Source of the DNA: Streptomyces roseolus
Lineage (GTDB): Bacteria; Actinomycetota; Actinomycetes; Streptomycetales; Streptomycetaceae
Direction of reading: 5' to 3'
Length of the DNA: 64,000 nucleotides
Assembly (NCBI RefSeq): GCF_014649855.1
Contig: NZ_BMTV01000005.1
Location: 253,007 to 317,006 of the forward strand
The translations under genes were made by a program, and so were the position numbers. The notes beneath the pieces were generated by a model. The model worked only from the letters and a program-made list of their open reading frames with translations, had not been told where the DNA came from and did not search any database. Below, piece by piece: positions 35,786 through 43,295 of the stretch (positions are counted from its first letter, which is position 1; each line of letters starts with the position of its first letter).

Positions 35786-36802
35786 ATGGCCATGCCGCTC
35801 CGTCAGTCCGTCCGGGTCGGGACCTATCTCTTCGAACAGAAGCTCCGCAAGAGGGACAAGTTCCCCCTGATCGTCGAACTGGAGCCGCTCTACGCCTGCA
35901 ACCTCAAGTGCGAGGGGTGCGGCAAGATCCAGCACCCGGCCGGCGTCCTCAAGCAGCGGATGCCGGTCGCCCAGGCGGTCGGCGCCGTCCTGGAGTCCGG
36001 CGCCCCCATGGTCTCCATCGCCGGCGGCGAGCCCCTGATGCACCCCCAGATCCACGAGATCGTCCGCCAGCTGGTCGCCCGCCGGAAATACGTCTTCCTC
36101 TGCACCAACGCGCTGCTGCTCCGCAAGAAGCTGGAGAACTTCAAGCCGTCCCCGTACTTCGCCTTCGCCGTCCACATCGACGGACTGCGCGAACGCCACG
36201 ACGAGTCGGTGGCCAAGGAAGGCGTGTTCGACGAGGCCGTGGCGGCGATCAAGGAGGCCAAGCGGCGCGGATTCCGGGTCACCACCAATTCGACCTTCTT
36301 CAACACCGACACCCCGCAGACCGTCATCGAGGTGCTGAACTTCCTCAACGACGACCTCCAGGTCGACGAGATGATGATCTCGCCCGCCTACGCCTACGAG
36401 AAGGCGCCCGACCAGGAACACTTCCTCGGCGTCGAGCAGACCAGGGAACTCTTCAAGAAGGCCTTCGCCGGCGGCAACCGGCGCCGCTGGCGGCTCAACC
36501 ACTCGCCGCTCTTCCTCGACTTCCTCGAAGGAAAGGCGGACTTCCCCTGCACCGCCTGGGCGATCCCCAACTACTCCCTCTTCGGGTGGCAGCGCCCCTG
36601 CTACCTGATGAGCGACGGCTACGTCCCCACCTACCGCGAGCTCGTCGAGGACACCGACTGGGACAAGTACGGCCGCGGCAAGGACCCGCGCTGCGCCAAC
36701 TGCATGGCGCACTGCGGCTACGAACCCACCGCCGTGCTCGCCACCATGGGCTCCCTCAAGGAGTCGCTGCGCGCGGTCCGCGAGACCGTCCAGGGGAGCT
36801 GA
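35786..36802 (+). CDS. hpnH: Radical SAM protein HpnH (adenosylhopane synthase)
   Basis: 338 residues. The [4Fe-4S] motif CNLKCEGC is at about residues 37-44 and SIAGGEPLMHPQ is the SAM-binding GGE strand. The C-terminal CANCMAHCGYEP holds further cysteines characteristic of HpnH. It joins a 5'-deoxyadenosyl radical to diploptene, making adenosylhopane, the first step of extended hopanoids. Start ATG 35786 follows AGGAGGTGAG. In contrast to S. coelicolor as I recall it, no ispG or dxs follows. Confidence 0.93.
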   Translation: MAMPLRQSVRVGTYLFEQKLRKRDKFPLIVELEPLYACNLKCEGCGKIQHPAGVLKQRMPVAQAVGAVLESGAPMVSIAGGEPLMHPQIHEIVRQLVARRKYVFLCTNALLLRKKLENFKPSPYFAFAVHIDGLRERHDESVAKEGVFDEAVAAIKEAKRRGFRVTTNSTFFNTDTPQTVIEVLNFLNDDLQVDEMMISPAYAYEKAPDQEHFLGVEQTRELFKKAFAGGNRRRWRLNHSPLFLDFLEGKADFPCTAWAIPNYSLFGWQRPCYLMSDGYVPTYRELVEDTDWDKYGRGKDPRCANCMAHCGYEPTAVLATMGSLKESLRAVRETVQGS

Positions 36803-36812
36803 GGGGCGGGCC

Positions 36813-38198
36813 ATGACCGACGGCTTCGACCTGCGGGCGCTGCTCGCCGAGCGCGGCGGCGAGCGGTACGAGCTGCACGCCCGCCACCTCAACCCGCAGC
36901 TGCCGCGGATGCTGCACACCATCGGCTTCGACAAGGTCTACGAGCGGGCCGCCGGCGCCCACTTCTGGGACGCCGAGGGCAACGACCACCTCGACATGCT
37001 CGCCGGCTTCGGCGTCATGGGCCTCGGCCGGCACCACCCCGTCGTCCGCCGGGCCCTGCACGACGTCCTCGACGCGGACCTCCCCGACCTCACCCGCTTC
37101 GACTGCCCGCCGCTGCCCGGACTCCTCGCCGAGCGTCTCCTCGCCCACAGCCCCCACCTCGACCGGGTCTTCTTCGGCAACAGCGGCACCGAGGCCGTCG
37201 AGACCGCGCTGAAGTTCGCCCGGTACGCCACCGGCCGGCCGAGGATCGTCTACTGCGACCACGCCTTCCACGGCCTCACCACCGGCGCCCTCTCCGTCAA
37301 CGGCGAGAAGGGCTTCAAGGCCGGCTTCGACCCGCTGCTCCCGGACACCGCGATCGCCCTCGGCGACCTCGACGCCCTGGAGCGCGAGCTCCGCGCGGGG
37401 GACGTGGCCGCCTTCGTCGTCGAACCGATCCAGGGCAAGGGCGTCCACGAGGCGCCGCCCGGCTTCCTCGCCGCCGCCCAGGAGCTGCTCCACCGGCACG
37501 GGGCGCTGCTGATCGCCGACGAGGTGCAGACCGGCCTCGGCCGGACCGGCGACTTCTACGCGTACCAGCACGAGGACGGCGTCGAGCCGGACCTTGTGTG
37601 CGTGGCGAAGGCGCTCTCCGGCGGATACGTGCCGGTCGGGGCGACCCTCGGCAAGGACCGGATCTTCAAGAAGGTCTACTCGTCCATGGACCGGGTCCTG
37701 GTCCACTCGGCCAGCTTCGGCTCCAACGCCCAGGCGATGGCCGCCGGCCTCGCGGTCCTCTCGGTGATGGAGTCCGAGGGGACGGTGGCGCACGTGCGGC
37801 GGGTCGGCGGCCTCCTGAAGGGCCGCCTGGAGGAGCTGGTGCCCCGCTACGAGCTGCTGCACGCGGTCCGGGGCCGGGGGCTGATGATCGGCATCGAGTT
37901 CGGCCGGCCGAGCTCGCTGGCGCTGCGCGGCCGGTGGGCGATGCTCCAGACGGCCCGCAAGGGGCTCTTCGCGCAGATGGTGGTGGTCCCGCTGCTCCAG
38001 CGGCACCGGATCCTCACCCAGGTCTCCGGGGACCACCTGGAGGTGATCAAGCTGATCCCGCCGCTGGTGATCGACGAGGCGGACGTGGACCGCTTCGTCA
38101 CCGCCTTCACGGCGGTCATGGAGGACGCCCACGGCGGGGGCGGGCTGCTCTGGGACTTCGGGAAGACGCTGGTCAGGCAGGCGGTCGCGCAGCGCTGA
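36813..38198 (+). CDS. Class III PLP aminotransferase (HpnO-like)
   Basis: 461 residues of ornithine-aminotransferase type. FFGNSGTEAVETALKFA is the cofactor phosphate site, DEVQTGLGRTG the Asp pairing with PLP nitrogen, and VCVAKALSGGYVPVGATLG contains the Schiff-base lysine. As the last gene of the hopanoid operon, 10 bases after hpnH, it probably aminates ribosylhopane to aminobacteriohopanetriol, the HpnO reaction; a different acceptor is possible. Confidence 0.85.
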   Translation: MTDGFDLRALLAERGGERYELHARHLNPQLPRMLHTIGFDKVYERAAGAHFWDAEGNDHLDMLAGFGVMGLGRHHPVVRRALHDVLDADLPDLTRFDCPPLPGLLAERLLAHSPHLDRVFFGNSGTEAVETALKFARYATGRPRIVYCDHAFHGLTTGALSVNGEKGFKAGFDPLLPDTAIALGDLDALERELRAGDVAAFVVEPIQGKGVHEAPPGFLAAAQELLHRHGALLIADEVQTGLGRTGDFYAYQHEDGVEPDLVCVAKALSGGYVPVGATLGKDRIFKKVYSSMDRVLVHSASFGSNAQAMAAGLAVLSVMESEGTVAHVRRVGGLLKGRLEELVPRYELLHAVRGRGLMIGIEFGRPSSLALRGRWAMLQTARKGLFAQMVVVPLLQRHRILTQVSGDHLEVIKLIPPLVIDEADVDRFVTAFTAVMEDAHGGGGLLWDFGKTLVRQAVAQR

Positions 38199-38218
38199 GC
38201 CGGGCCGGCCCCGGACTT

Positions 38219-38253
38219 TTGCCTCTGAGGCAAGAAAGTTGCCTCAGAGGCAC
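38219..38253. promoter_or_regulatory. Two tandem palindromic operators before the XRE-cupin gene
   Basis: TTGCCTCTGAGGCAA (38219-38233) is a perfect 7-1-7 palindrome and TTGCCTCAGAGGCAC (38239-38253) repeats it with one end mismatch. Their starts are exactly 20 bases apart, about two helical turns, and the second ends 20 bases before the ATG. Placement and symmetry point to autoregulation by the XRE-cupin protein. Confidence 0.75.
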
Positions 38254-38273
38254 GTTCCTGGCGGAATGGACGC

Positions 38274-38903
38274 ATGGACCACGTCCCCCGGGGCTCCGCC
38301 CCGGAAACCGCCGCCCCCGAGCCCGTGCCCGACGTCGCCCCGCAGCTGCGGGCGCTGCGCCGGCGCCGGGGGCTTACCCTGGAGGCGGCCGCCCAGCGCG
38401 CCGGACTCTCCCCGGCGCACCTCTCGCGGCTGGAGACCGGGAACCGGCAGCCCTCGCTGCCGATGCTCCTCGCCCTCGCCCGTATCTACGGTACGACGGT
38501 CGCCGAGCTGCTCGGCGAGACCCCGGCGGAACGCGACCCGGTGATCCGGGCCGACCGCTCCGATCCGGTCGAGGCCGACGGCTGGATCTACCGGCAGGCG
38601 GGCGGCGCGGGCCGGGCCATGCAGTGCCTGCGGGTCCACGTGCCCTACGCCACCCGGGCCGACATCGTGCGCGTCCACCCCGGCGAGGAGTGGCTGCACG
38701 TGCTCGAAGGGGAGGTCCGGCTCGCCCTCGGCGAGACCGTGCACCTGCTCGGCCCCGGGGACAGCGCGCACTTCGACTCGCTCACCCCGCACCGGATCGG
38801 CGCGGCCGGCCGCGCCGGCGCCGAGGTGCTCTTCGTCCACACGCTCCTGCAGAGCCCCGCCGCCGAGCTGTGCCTGGGCGGCGGCGCCCCGCACTCCCGC
38901 TGA
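38274..38903 (+). CDS. XRE family regulator with C-terminal cupin
   Basis: 209 residues. Helix-turn-helix at about 22-76: LRALRRRRGLTLEAAAQRAGLSPAHLSRLETGNRQPSLPMLLALARIYGTTVAELLG. The cupin barrel lies at about 115-195 (HPGEEWLHVLEGEVRLALGETVHLLGPGDSAHFDSLTPHRIG). Such two-domain repressors sense small ligands and often control the next gene, here a 60-residue membrane protein. It is preceded by twin palindromes. It follows the hopanoid operon by 75 bases, as I recall for S. coelicolor. Confidence 0.88.
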   Translation: MDHVPRGSAPETAAPEPVPDVAPQLRALRRRRGLTLEAAAQRAGLSPAHLSRLETGNRQPSLPMLLALARIYGTTVAELLGETPAERDPVIRADRSDPVEADGWIYRQAGGAGRAMQCLRVHVPYATRADIVRVHPGEEWLHVLEGEVRLALGETVHLLGPGDSAHFDSLTPHRIGAAGRAGAEVLFVHTLLQSPAAELCLGGGAPHSR

Positions 38904-38923
38904 GTCCCGAAGGGTTGGTCGAC

Positions 38924-39106
38924 ATGTCCGACAAGTCCGTGAATTCCGCCACGCCCAAGGCGCCCGTCGCGGTCACCGGTGAGGAGCGCGGCGAGGGGAG
39001 GTTCCCCAAGGGGCTGGTGCTCCGCCTCTTCGCCTACCTGATCGCCGGTCACCTCTTCGCCGGCTTCCTCTACCTGCTCTTCATGCTGGGCGGACAGAAC
39101 CAGTGA
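38924..39106 (+). CDS. Small single-span membrane protein
   Basis: 60 residues: a polar N-terminus (MSDKSVNSATPKAPVAVTGEE), then GRFPKGLVLRLFAYLIAGHLFAGFLYLLFMLGGQNQ with one membrane helix. It resembles what I recall as DUF6126, which accompanies XRE-cupin genes in streptomycetes. It starts 20 bases after the regulator's stop with GAAGGG upstream and is probably co-transcribed. The function is unknown. Confidence 0.7.
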   Translation: MSDKSVNSATPKAPVAVTGEERGEGRFPKGLVLRLFAYLIAGHLFAGFLYLLFMLGGQNQ

Positions 39107-39127
39107 CCGTACGCCGGACCCGCGGCC

Positions 39128-39949
39128 TCACGCCTCCGTGAGGAGCCGCTCCCGCAGCCGCTCGCGGGTCTCCGGCGCCAGCTTCAGGCCGTCCGCCAGG
39201 TAGGCGTCGACCGAGCCCCAGGTCGTGTCGATGGTCTCGAAGGCGGCCCGCAGGTACTCCACCCGCGCGTCGAAGAGCGGGCTCAGCAGCTCCATCACCT
39301 CGGGCGCCATGGCGTCCCGGGCGGTGGAGCTGCGGCGCACCTTGTAGCGGCGGTGCGGGGCGCCGGACTTCACGTAGTCGGCCTCGATGGCCTCGCGCTC
39401 CACGCCGAGCGCGAGCAGGGTGATCGCGATCGAGAGCCCGGCGCGGTCCTTGCCGGCCGCGCAGTGCATCAGGGCCGGGACGGCCTCCTCGGCGAGGGAG
39501 TGCAGGATCCGGCTGTGCTCGGCGGTCCGCTCCACGATCATCCGGCGGTACGCGGAGGTCATCCGCTCCTCCGCCTTGCCGTTCCCGAGCAGGTCCCGCA
39601 GCGTGTCGAGGTCGCCCTCGCGGACCATCCGCCAGAACTCCTTGCCGTCGGCCGGGTCGCTCAGGGGTATGTTCACGTTCCGCACGCCCGGGAGCTCCAC
39701 GTCCGGGCCCTCCACCTTGGCGTCGGCCTCGTTGCGGAAGTCGAAGATCGTGTGCAGGCCGAGACCGGAGAGGAAGGCCGCGTCGGACTCGGTGGCGTCG
39801 GCGAGGTGACCGCTGCGGAAGAGGGCGCCGGGCCGGACCGCGCGTCCGTCGGCGGTGGGCAGTCCGGCCACGTCCCGGAAGTTGCGGACCGCCGCGAGTT
39901 CGGGCTCGTCGGATTCGAGGGGCTGGACCTGCGGCAGCTGCTGCGTCAC
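39128..39949 (-). CDS. Tyrosine-protein phosphatase (Y_phosphatase3 type)
   Basis: 273 residues. RNFRDVAGLPTADGRAVRPGALFRSGHL is the N-terminal family signature. The phosphatase loop HCAAGKDRAG (C-x5-R) is intact, with FDFRNEADAKVEG upstream. It is close to the PtpA/MptpB-like lipid and protein phosphatases of actinobacteria, with possible phosphoinositide activity. Start GTG 39949 has GGAG six bases upstream. About 300 bases between it and the riboswitch region (39950-40250) hold no gene that I can support. Confidence 0.88.
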   Translation of the reverse strand: MTQQLPQVQPLESDEPELAAVRNFRDVAGLPTADGRAVRPGALFRSGHLADATESDAAFLSGLGLHTIFDFRNEADAKVEGPDVELPGVRNVNIPLSDPADGKEFWRMVREGDLDTLRDLLGNGKAEERMTSAYRRMIVERTAEHSRILHSLAEEAVPALMHCAAGKDRAGLSIAITLLALGVEREAIEADYVKSGAPHRRYKVRRSSTARDAMAPEVMELLSPLFDARVEYLRAAFETIDTTWGSVDAYLADGLKLAPETRERLRERLLTEA

Positions 39950-40270
39950 GAATGCTCCTGGGGGTAGGCGTTCACGGGACCCGTACGGGATCGGTTCCCC
40001 CGGCAATCATCCCGGCGAGCGGGGCGCCGCGCACCCCCCTGGCCGGTAATGGGCGATCTGTCCGTATTGGAGCGCCTTGGGATAACAAGCCCCGGTTGAG
40101 GGGGAGATGGGATTTCCTGCGTGAGCAGGGTCATAGAGGTGACGGATCGTGGCCGACCGCCCGGGCCAACCACCCGCCCCGAAAAGGGAATCGAGGGGCC
40201 GTCATCCACGGAGGGTGACCGGAATTCCGGACCCGAAGATCGTCCCGGAATGCCCGTCGAATTCCGTGGC

Positions 40271-40300
40271 TTGTTCGCGCCGACCCCGCTCGTCTAGCGT
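40271..40300 (+). promoter_or_regulatory. Candidate promoter for the M23 peptidase transcript
   Basis: TTGTTC (40271-40276), 18 bases, TAGCGT (40295-40300) fits the loose HrdB-type pattern TTGxxx-N18-TAxxxT. It lies 21 bases before the start of the riboswitch, the right place for the leader. Confidence 0.45.
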
Positions 40301-40320
40301 CGCCGTCAATCCGGTCGGAC

Positions 40321-40489
40321 CGCCGAATCCTGCCACCGTCCGGAATTCACACCCGTCCACGCGTGGCAGGAGCGGGGGACCCAAGGAAGTACGCCGGTCC
40401 CGCGACGCAGGACGGCTAGGGGTGAAGCCGCGTGAGAACCGCGGCCGGACATCTCCAGTCCGAACCCGACAGCTCACCTCGCAGGCGCC
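40321..40489 (+). ncRNA. Cyclic di-AMP riboswitch (ydaO/yuaA type)
   Basis: The conserved blocks occur in order: GAATCCTGCC at 40325, GGGGGACCCAAGG around 40374-40386, GGGGTGAAGCCG around 40417-40428 and CCCGACAGCTCACCTCGCAGG ending at 40485 (last block: 40465-40485). These are the core elements of the ydaO class, which in streptomycetes precedes genes for resuscitation factors and cell-wall hydrolases. High c-di-AMP switches expression off. The ribosome-binding site GGAGAGG follows directly. Confidence 0.9.
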
Positions 40490-40504
40490 GGAGAGGAATT
40501 CGCC

Positions 40505-41464
40505 ATGCCCGTGAAGGGTAAGCACCGCCGCCAGAAGTCCACCCTGATCACCCGTGGCCTCGTCGCCGCCGGCACCGGTGGCGCCGTCGTCGCCCTGCCG
40601 CTGATCGGCGCCACCGGCGCCCACGCCGCCGAGCAGGCCGCCCCGGCCGCCGTCTCCGGCACCGTGGCCGCCGCCGCGCAGGTCCAGGTCCAGGCCGCCC
40701 CGGCCGCCAAGGCCGCCGCCCCGACCACCTACTCCGTCGTCGCCGGCGACTACCTGTCCAAGATCGCCGCCGACCACGACGTCGCCGGCGGCTGGAAGCA
40801 GCTCTACGCCGACAACCGGCAGGTCGTCGGCGAGAACCCCTCGCTGATCCTCCCGGGCATGAAGCTCACCCTCGGCGCAGAGAACCCCGCCGAGGCCGCG
40901 GCCCCGAAGCCCGCCGCCAAGGCCGCCGCGCCGAAGGCCGCCCCGAAGCCCGCCGCCAAGGCCGCCCCGAAGGCCAAGGCCAAGGCCGAGGTCACCGAGC
41001 AGACCCGCGCCTCCCGCTCCGCCGAGCGCGCCGCGGCCCCGGCCGCCGCCCCCGCCGCCACCGGCTGGGTCGCCCCGGTCTCCGGCGGCGTCTCCACCCC
41101 GTACCGCGCCTCCGGCTCCATGTGGTCCTCCGGCTACCACACCGGCGCCGACTTCATCGCCTCCTCCGGCACCAACGTCCGCGCCGTCGGCGCCGGCACG
41201 GTCGTCTCCGCCGGCTGGAGCGGCGCCTACGGCAACGAGGTCGTCATCAAGCACGCCGACGGCAACTACTCGCAGTACGCCCACCTCTCCTCCCTGGCCG
41301 TCTCCGCCGGCGAGTCGGTGAGCGGCGGCCAGCAGATCGGTCTCTCCGGCTCCACCGGCAACTCGACCGGTCCGCACCTGCACTTCGAGATCCGCACCTC
41401 GCCGAGCTACGGCGCGGACATCGACCCGCTGGCCTACCTGCGCCAGCACGGCGTCTCCATCTGA
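40505..41464 (+). CDS. Secreted LysM and M23 peptidase
   Basis: 319 residues. Signal peptide to about residue 41 (ITRGLVAAGTGGAVVALPLIGATGAHAA), LysM peptidoglycan-binding domain at about 77-124 (TTYSVVAGDYLSKIAADHDV...ILPGMKLTL), an Ala/Lys/Pro linker of about 55 residues, and an M23 lysostaphin-type domain at the C-terminus. Zinc ligands are in GYHTGADF and GPHLHFEI (HxH). It cuts peptidoglycan cross-links outside the cell, with the c-di-AMP riboswitch linking production to wall and osmotic state. A strong hairpin follows. Confidence 0.93.
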   Translation: MPVKGKHRRQKSTLITRGLVAAGTGGAVVALPLIGATGAHAAEQAAPAAVSGTVAAAAQVQVQAAPAAKAAAPTTYSVVAGDYLSKIAADHDVAGGWKQLYADNRQVVGENPSLILPGMKLTLGAENPAEAAAPKPAAKAAAPKAAPKPAAKAAPKAKAKAEVTEQTRASRSAERAAAPAAAPAATGWVAPVSGGVSTPYRASGSMWSSGYHTGADFIASSGTNVRAVGAGTVVSAGWSGAYGNEVVIKHADGNYSQYAHLSSLAVSAGESVSGGQQIGLSGSTGNSTGPHLHFEIRTSPSYGADIDPLAYLRQHGVSI

Positions 41465-41485
41465 CCCGTCCGGCCCCACGGCCCA

Positions 41486-41519
41486 GCGAAGGCCCGGCAC
41501 GCACGTGCCGGGCCTTCGC
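41486..41519 (+). terminator. Hairpin terminator after the M23 peptidase
   Basis: A perfect 15-bp stem (41486-41500 with 41505-41519) with loop GCAC begins 22 bases after the stop. Confidence 0.85.
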
Positions 41520-41531
41520 CCTGTTCCGGGC

Positions 41532-41561
41532 TTGGCAAATTCTTTATCGGTGGCATATATC
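41532..41561 (+). promoter_or_regulatory. Candidate promoter of the SGNH hydrolase
   Basis: TTGGCA (41532-41537), 18 bases, TATATC (41556-41561) in an unusually AT-rich stretch between the terminator and the GTG start at 41625. Confidence 0.45.
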
Positions 41562-41624
41562 ACCCGCCGTCAACCCCTCCTTACGGTCGCGTAGGTCACA
41601 TCCCGAAAGGAAAGATGTGCTGTC

Positions 41625-42437
41625 GTGGCAGACGATTCGAGAGCAATAGAAGAGAACGCGTTCGGGGCGGTCGGGGGAATCGGGTCGTACGCGGCGATCG
41701 GTGACAGCTTCACCGAGGGCGTCGGAGACCCCGGGCCGGACGGGACCTACGTCGGCTGGGCGGACCGCTTCGCGGTGCTCCTCGCCGACCAGCTGCCGGA
41801 CCACCAGGAGTTCCGCTACGCCAACCTCGCGGTCCGCGGCCGCCTCCTCGACCAGATCGTGGCCGAGCAGGTCCCCCGGGCCAAGGAGCTCGCCCCCGAC
41901 CTGGTCACCTTCTGCGCGGGCGGCAACGACATCATCCGCCCCGGCACCGACCCCGACGACGTCGCCGAGCGGTTCGAGCGGGCGGTGCGGGACCTCACCT
42001 CCGCCGTCGGCACCGTCATGGTGACCACCGGCTTCGACACCCGTGACGTACCGGTCCTCAAGCACCTGCGCGGCAAGATCGCCACGTACACGGCCCACGT
42101 GCGCGCCATCGCCGACCGCTACGACTGCCCGGTCCTCGACCTGTGGTCGCTGAAGTCGGTCCAGGACCGGCGGGCCTGGGACGACGACCGGCTGCACCTC
42201 TCGCCCGAGGGCCACACCCGGGTCGCGCTGCGCGCCGCCCAGGTCCTCGGCCTCCCGGTGCCGGCCGACCCGGACCAGGCGTGGCCGCCGCTGCCCGCCC
42301 GCGGGCCGCTGGAGGTCCGCCGCGACGACATCCACTGGGCGCGCGAGTACCTGGTGCCGTGGATCGGGCGCCGGCTGCGCGGCGAGAGCTCCGGCGACCA
42401 CGTCGAGGCCAAGCGCCCCGACCTCATGCCCCTGTAG
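41625..42437 (+). CDS. SGNH/GDSL hydrolase
   Basis: 270 residues, no signal peptide. Block I AIGDSFTEGVGD holds the nucleophile serine, FCAGGNDI block III, and DDRLHLSPEGH block V with the Asp-His pair. It is an esterase or lipase-type enzyme of unknown substrate, apparently cytoplasmic. GTG 41625 is the only start that gives block I near residue 27; its distance from AAAGGA is longer than usual. The 3' end overlaps the convergent radical SAM gene by 14 bases. Confidence 0.87.
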   Translation: MADDSRAIEENAFGAVGGIGSYAAIGDSFTEGVGDPGPDGTYVGWADRFAVLLADQLPDHQEFRYANLAVRGRLLDQIVAEQVPRAKELAPDLVTFCAGGNDIIRPGTDPDDVAERFERAVRDLTSAVGTVMVTTGFDTRDVPVLKHLRGKIATYTAHVRAIADRYDCPVLDLWSLKSVQDRRAWDDDRLHLSPEGHTRVALRAAQVLGLPVPADPDQAWPPLPARGPLEVRRDDIHWAREYLVPWIGRRLRGESSGDHVEAKRPDLMPL

Positions 42438-43287
42438 CCCGGGGGCGGCCGGCGGGGATCCGTTCCAGGACCCCGCCGGCGAAGACGTCGTACAGCGGCA
42501 GCGACTCCAGGTGGACGTAGCCGATGTGGCAGTCGCAGACGGCGAGGGGGCAGGTCCGGGGCCGCAGGGCGGCGCGGTACGAGCCGTCGTACAGGTTGCC
42601 GAGCTCGGCCCTGACGAAGTGGCAGCGGCGCACCGTCCCCTCGCCGTCCACCGACACCACCGACTCGCCGGTCCGGCAGGGCAGCCCCGCCGAGCGGTGC
42701 GGGTGCCGGCTGTAGCCGAAGAGCGGGTCGATGCCCGTCCACGCCGCCGCCTCCGCGTCGGTGTACGCGTGCCCCTCGGCGGCGTTCACCCACAGGTAGA
42801 CGTGGTCGGGCAGCGCCGCCCGCAGGCGCAGCGCCTCCGCGTGGTGCTCGGGCAGCCCCACCACGCCCACGCTGAAGCGGACGCCCCGGGCCGCCAGGTC
42901 GAGCGCCTTGCCGAGAAAGCGGTCGTACGGCGTCTGGCCGGGGTGGTACGTGCACCACAACGCCAGCGCGTCCAGGTCGGCCTCGTCCAGCCAGGAGGTC
43001 CGGCAGCTCAGATTGGTCTGGATCGCCACCCGCTCCACGTGCGGCAGCCGCGACAGCTCCACCATCGCCCGCCGGTACCAGGAGCGGACGAGGCCCTCGC
43101 CCCACGGGGTGAAGAGGATCCGCAGCCGGTCCCCGTCCTGCCCGGCCGCCCACGTCGTGAACCGCTCCAGGGCCGCCCGGTCCGCCCGCAGCGTCTCCGG
43201 CGAGTCGCGGCGCTTGGCGAAGGGACAGTACGGGCAGTCGTAGTCGCACGAGGCGAGCGGCCCCCGGTACAGCAGCGTCAGGTCCAC
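42424..43287 (-). CDS. STM4011 family radical SAM protein
   Basis: 287 residues. CDYDCPYC (CxxxCxxC) near residue 14 binds the [4Fe-4S] cluster. RILFTPWGEGLVRSWYRRAM follows as the SAM-binding region, and the C-terminus has further cysteines (VRRCHFVRAE, RTCPLAVCDC) that may hold an auxiliary cluster. The family is named after a Salmonella gene and has no established function. It is the last gene of the five-gene STM4015-4014-4013-4012-4011 operon. GTG start, eight bases after the STM4012 stop. Confidence 0.85.
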   Translation of the reverse strand: MDLTLLYRGPLASCDYDCPYCPFAKRRDSPETLRADRAALERFTTWAAGQDGDRLRILFTPWGEGLVRSWYRRAMVELSRLPHVERVAIQTNLSCRTSWLDEADLDALALWCTYHPGQTPYDRFLGKALDLAARGVRFSVGVVGLPEHHAEALRLRAALPDHVYLWVNAAEGHAYTDAEAAAWTGIDPLFGYSRHPHRSAGLPCRTGESVVSVDGEGTVRRCHFVRAELGNLYDGSYRAALRPRTCPLAVCDCHIGYVHLESLPLYDVFAGGVLERIPAGRPRATGA

Positions 43288-43295
43288 GGCCGGCC

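Noticed and set aside
41614..41649. Alternative starts at ATG 41614 or GTG 41616 for the SGNH hydrolase
   Set aside because: Both are in other frames; the GTG 41616 frame ends after ten codons, and neither leads to the GDS block.
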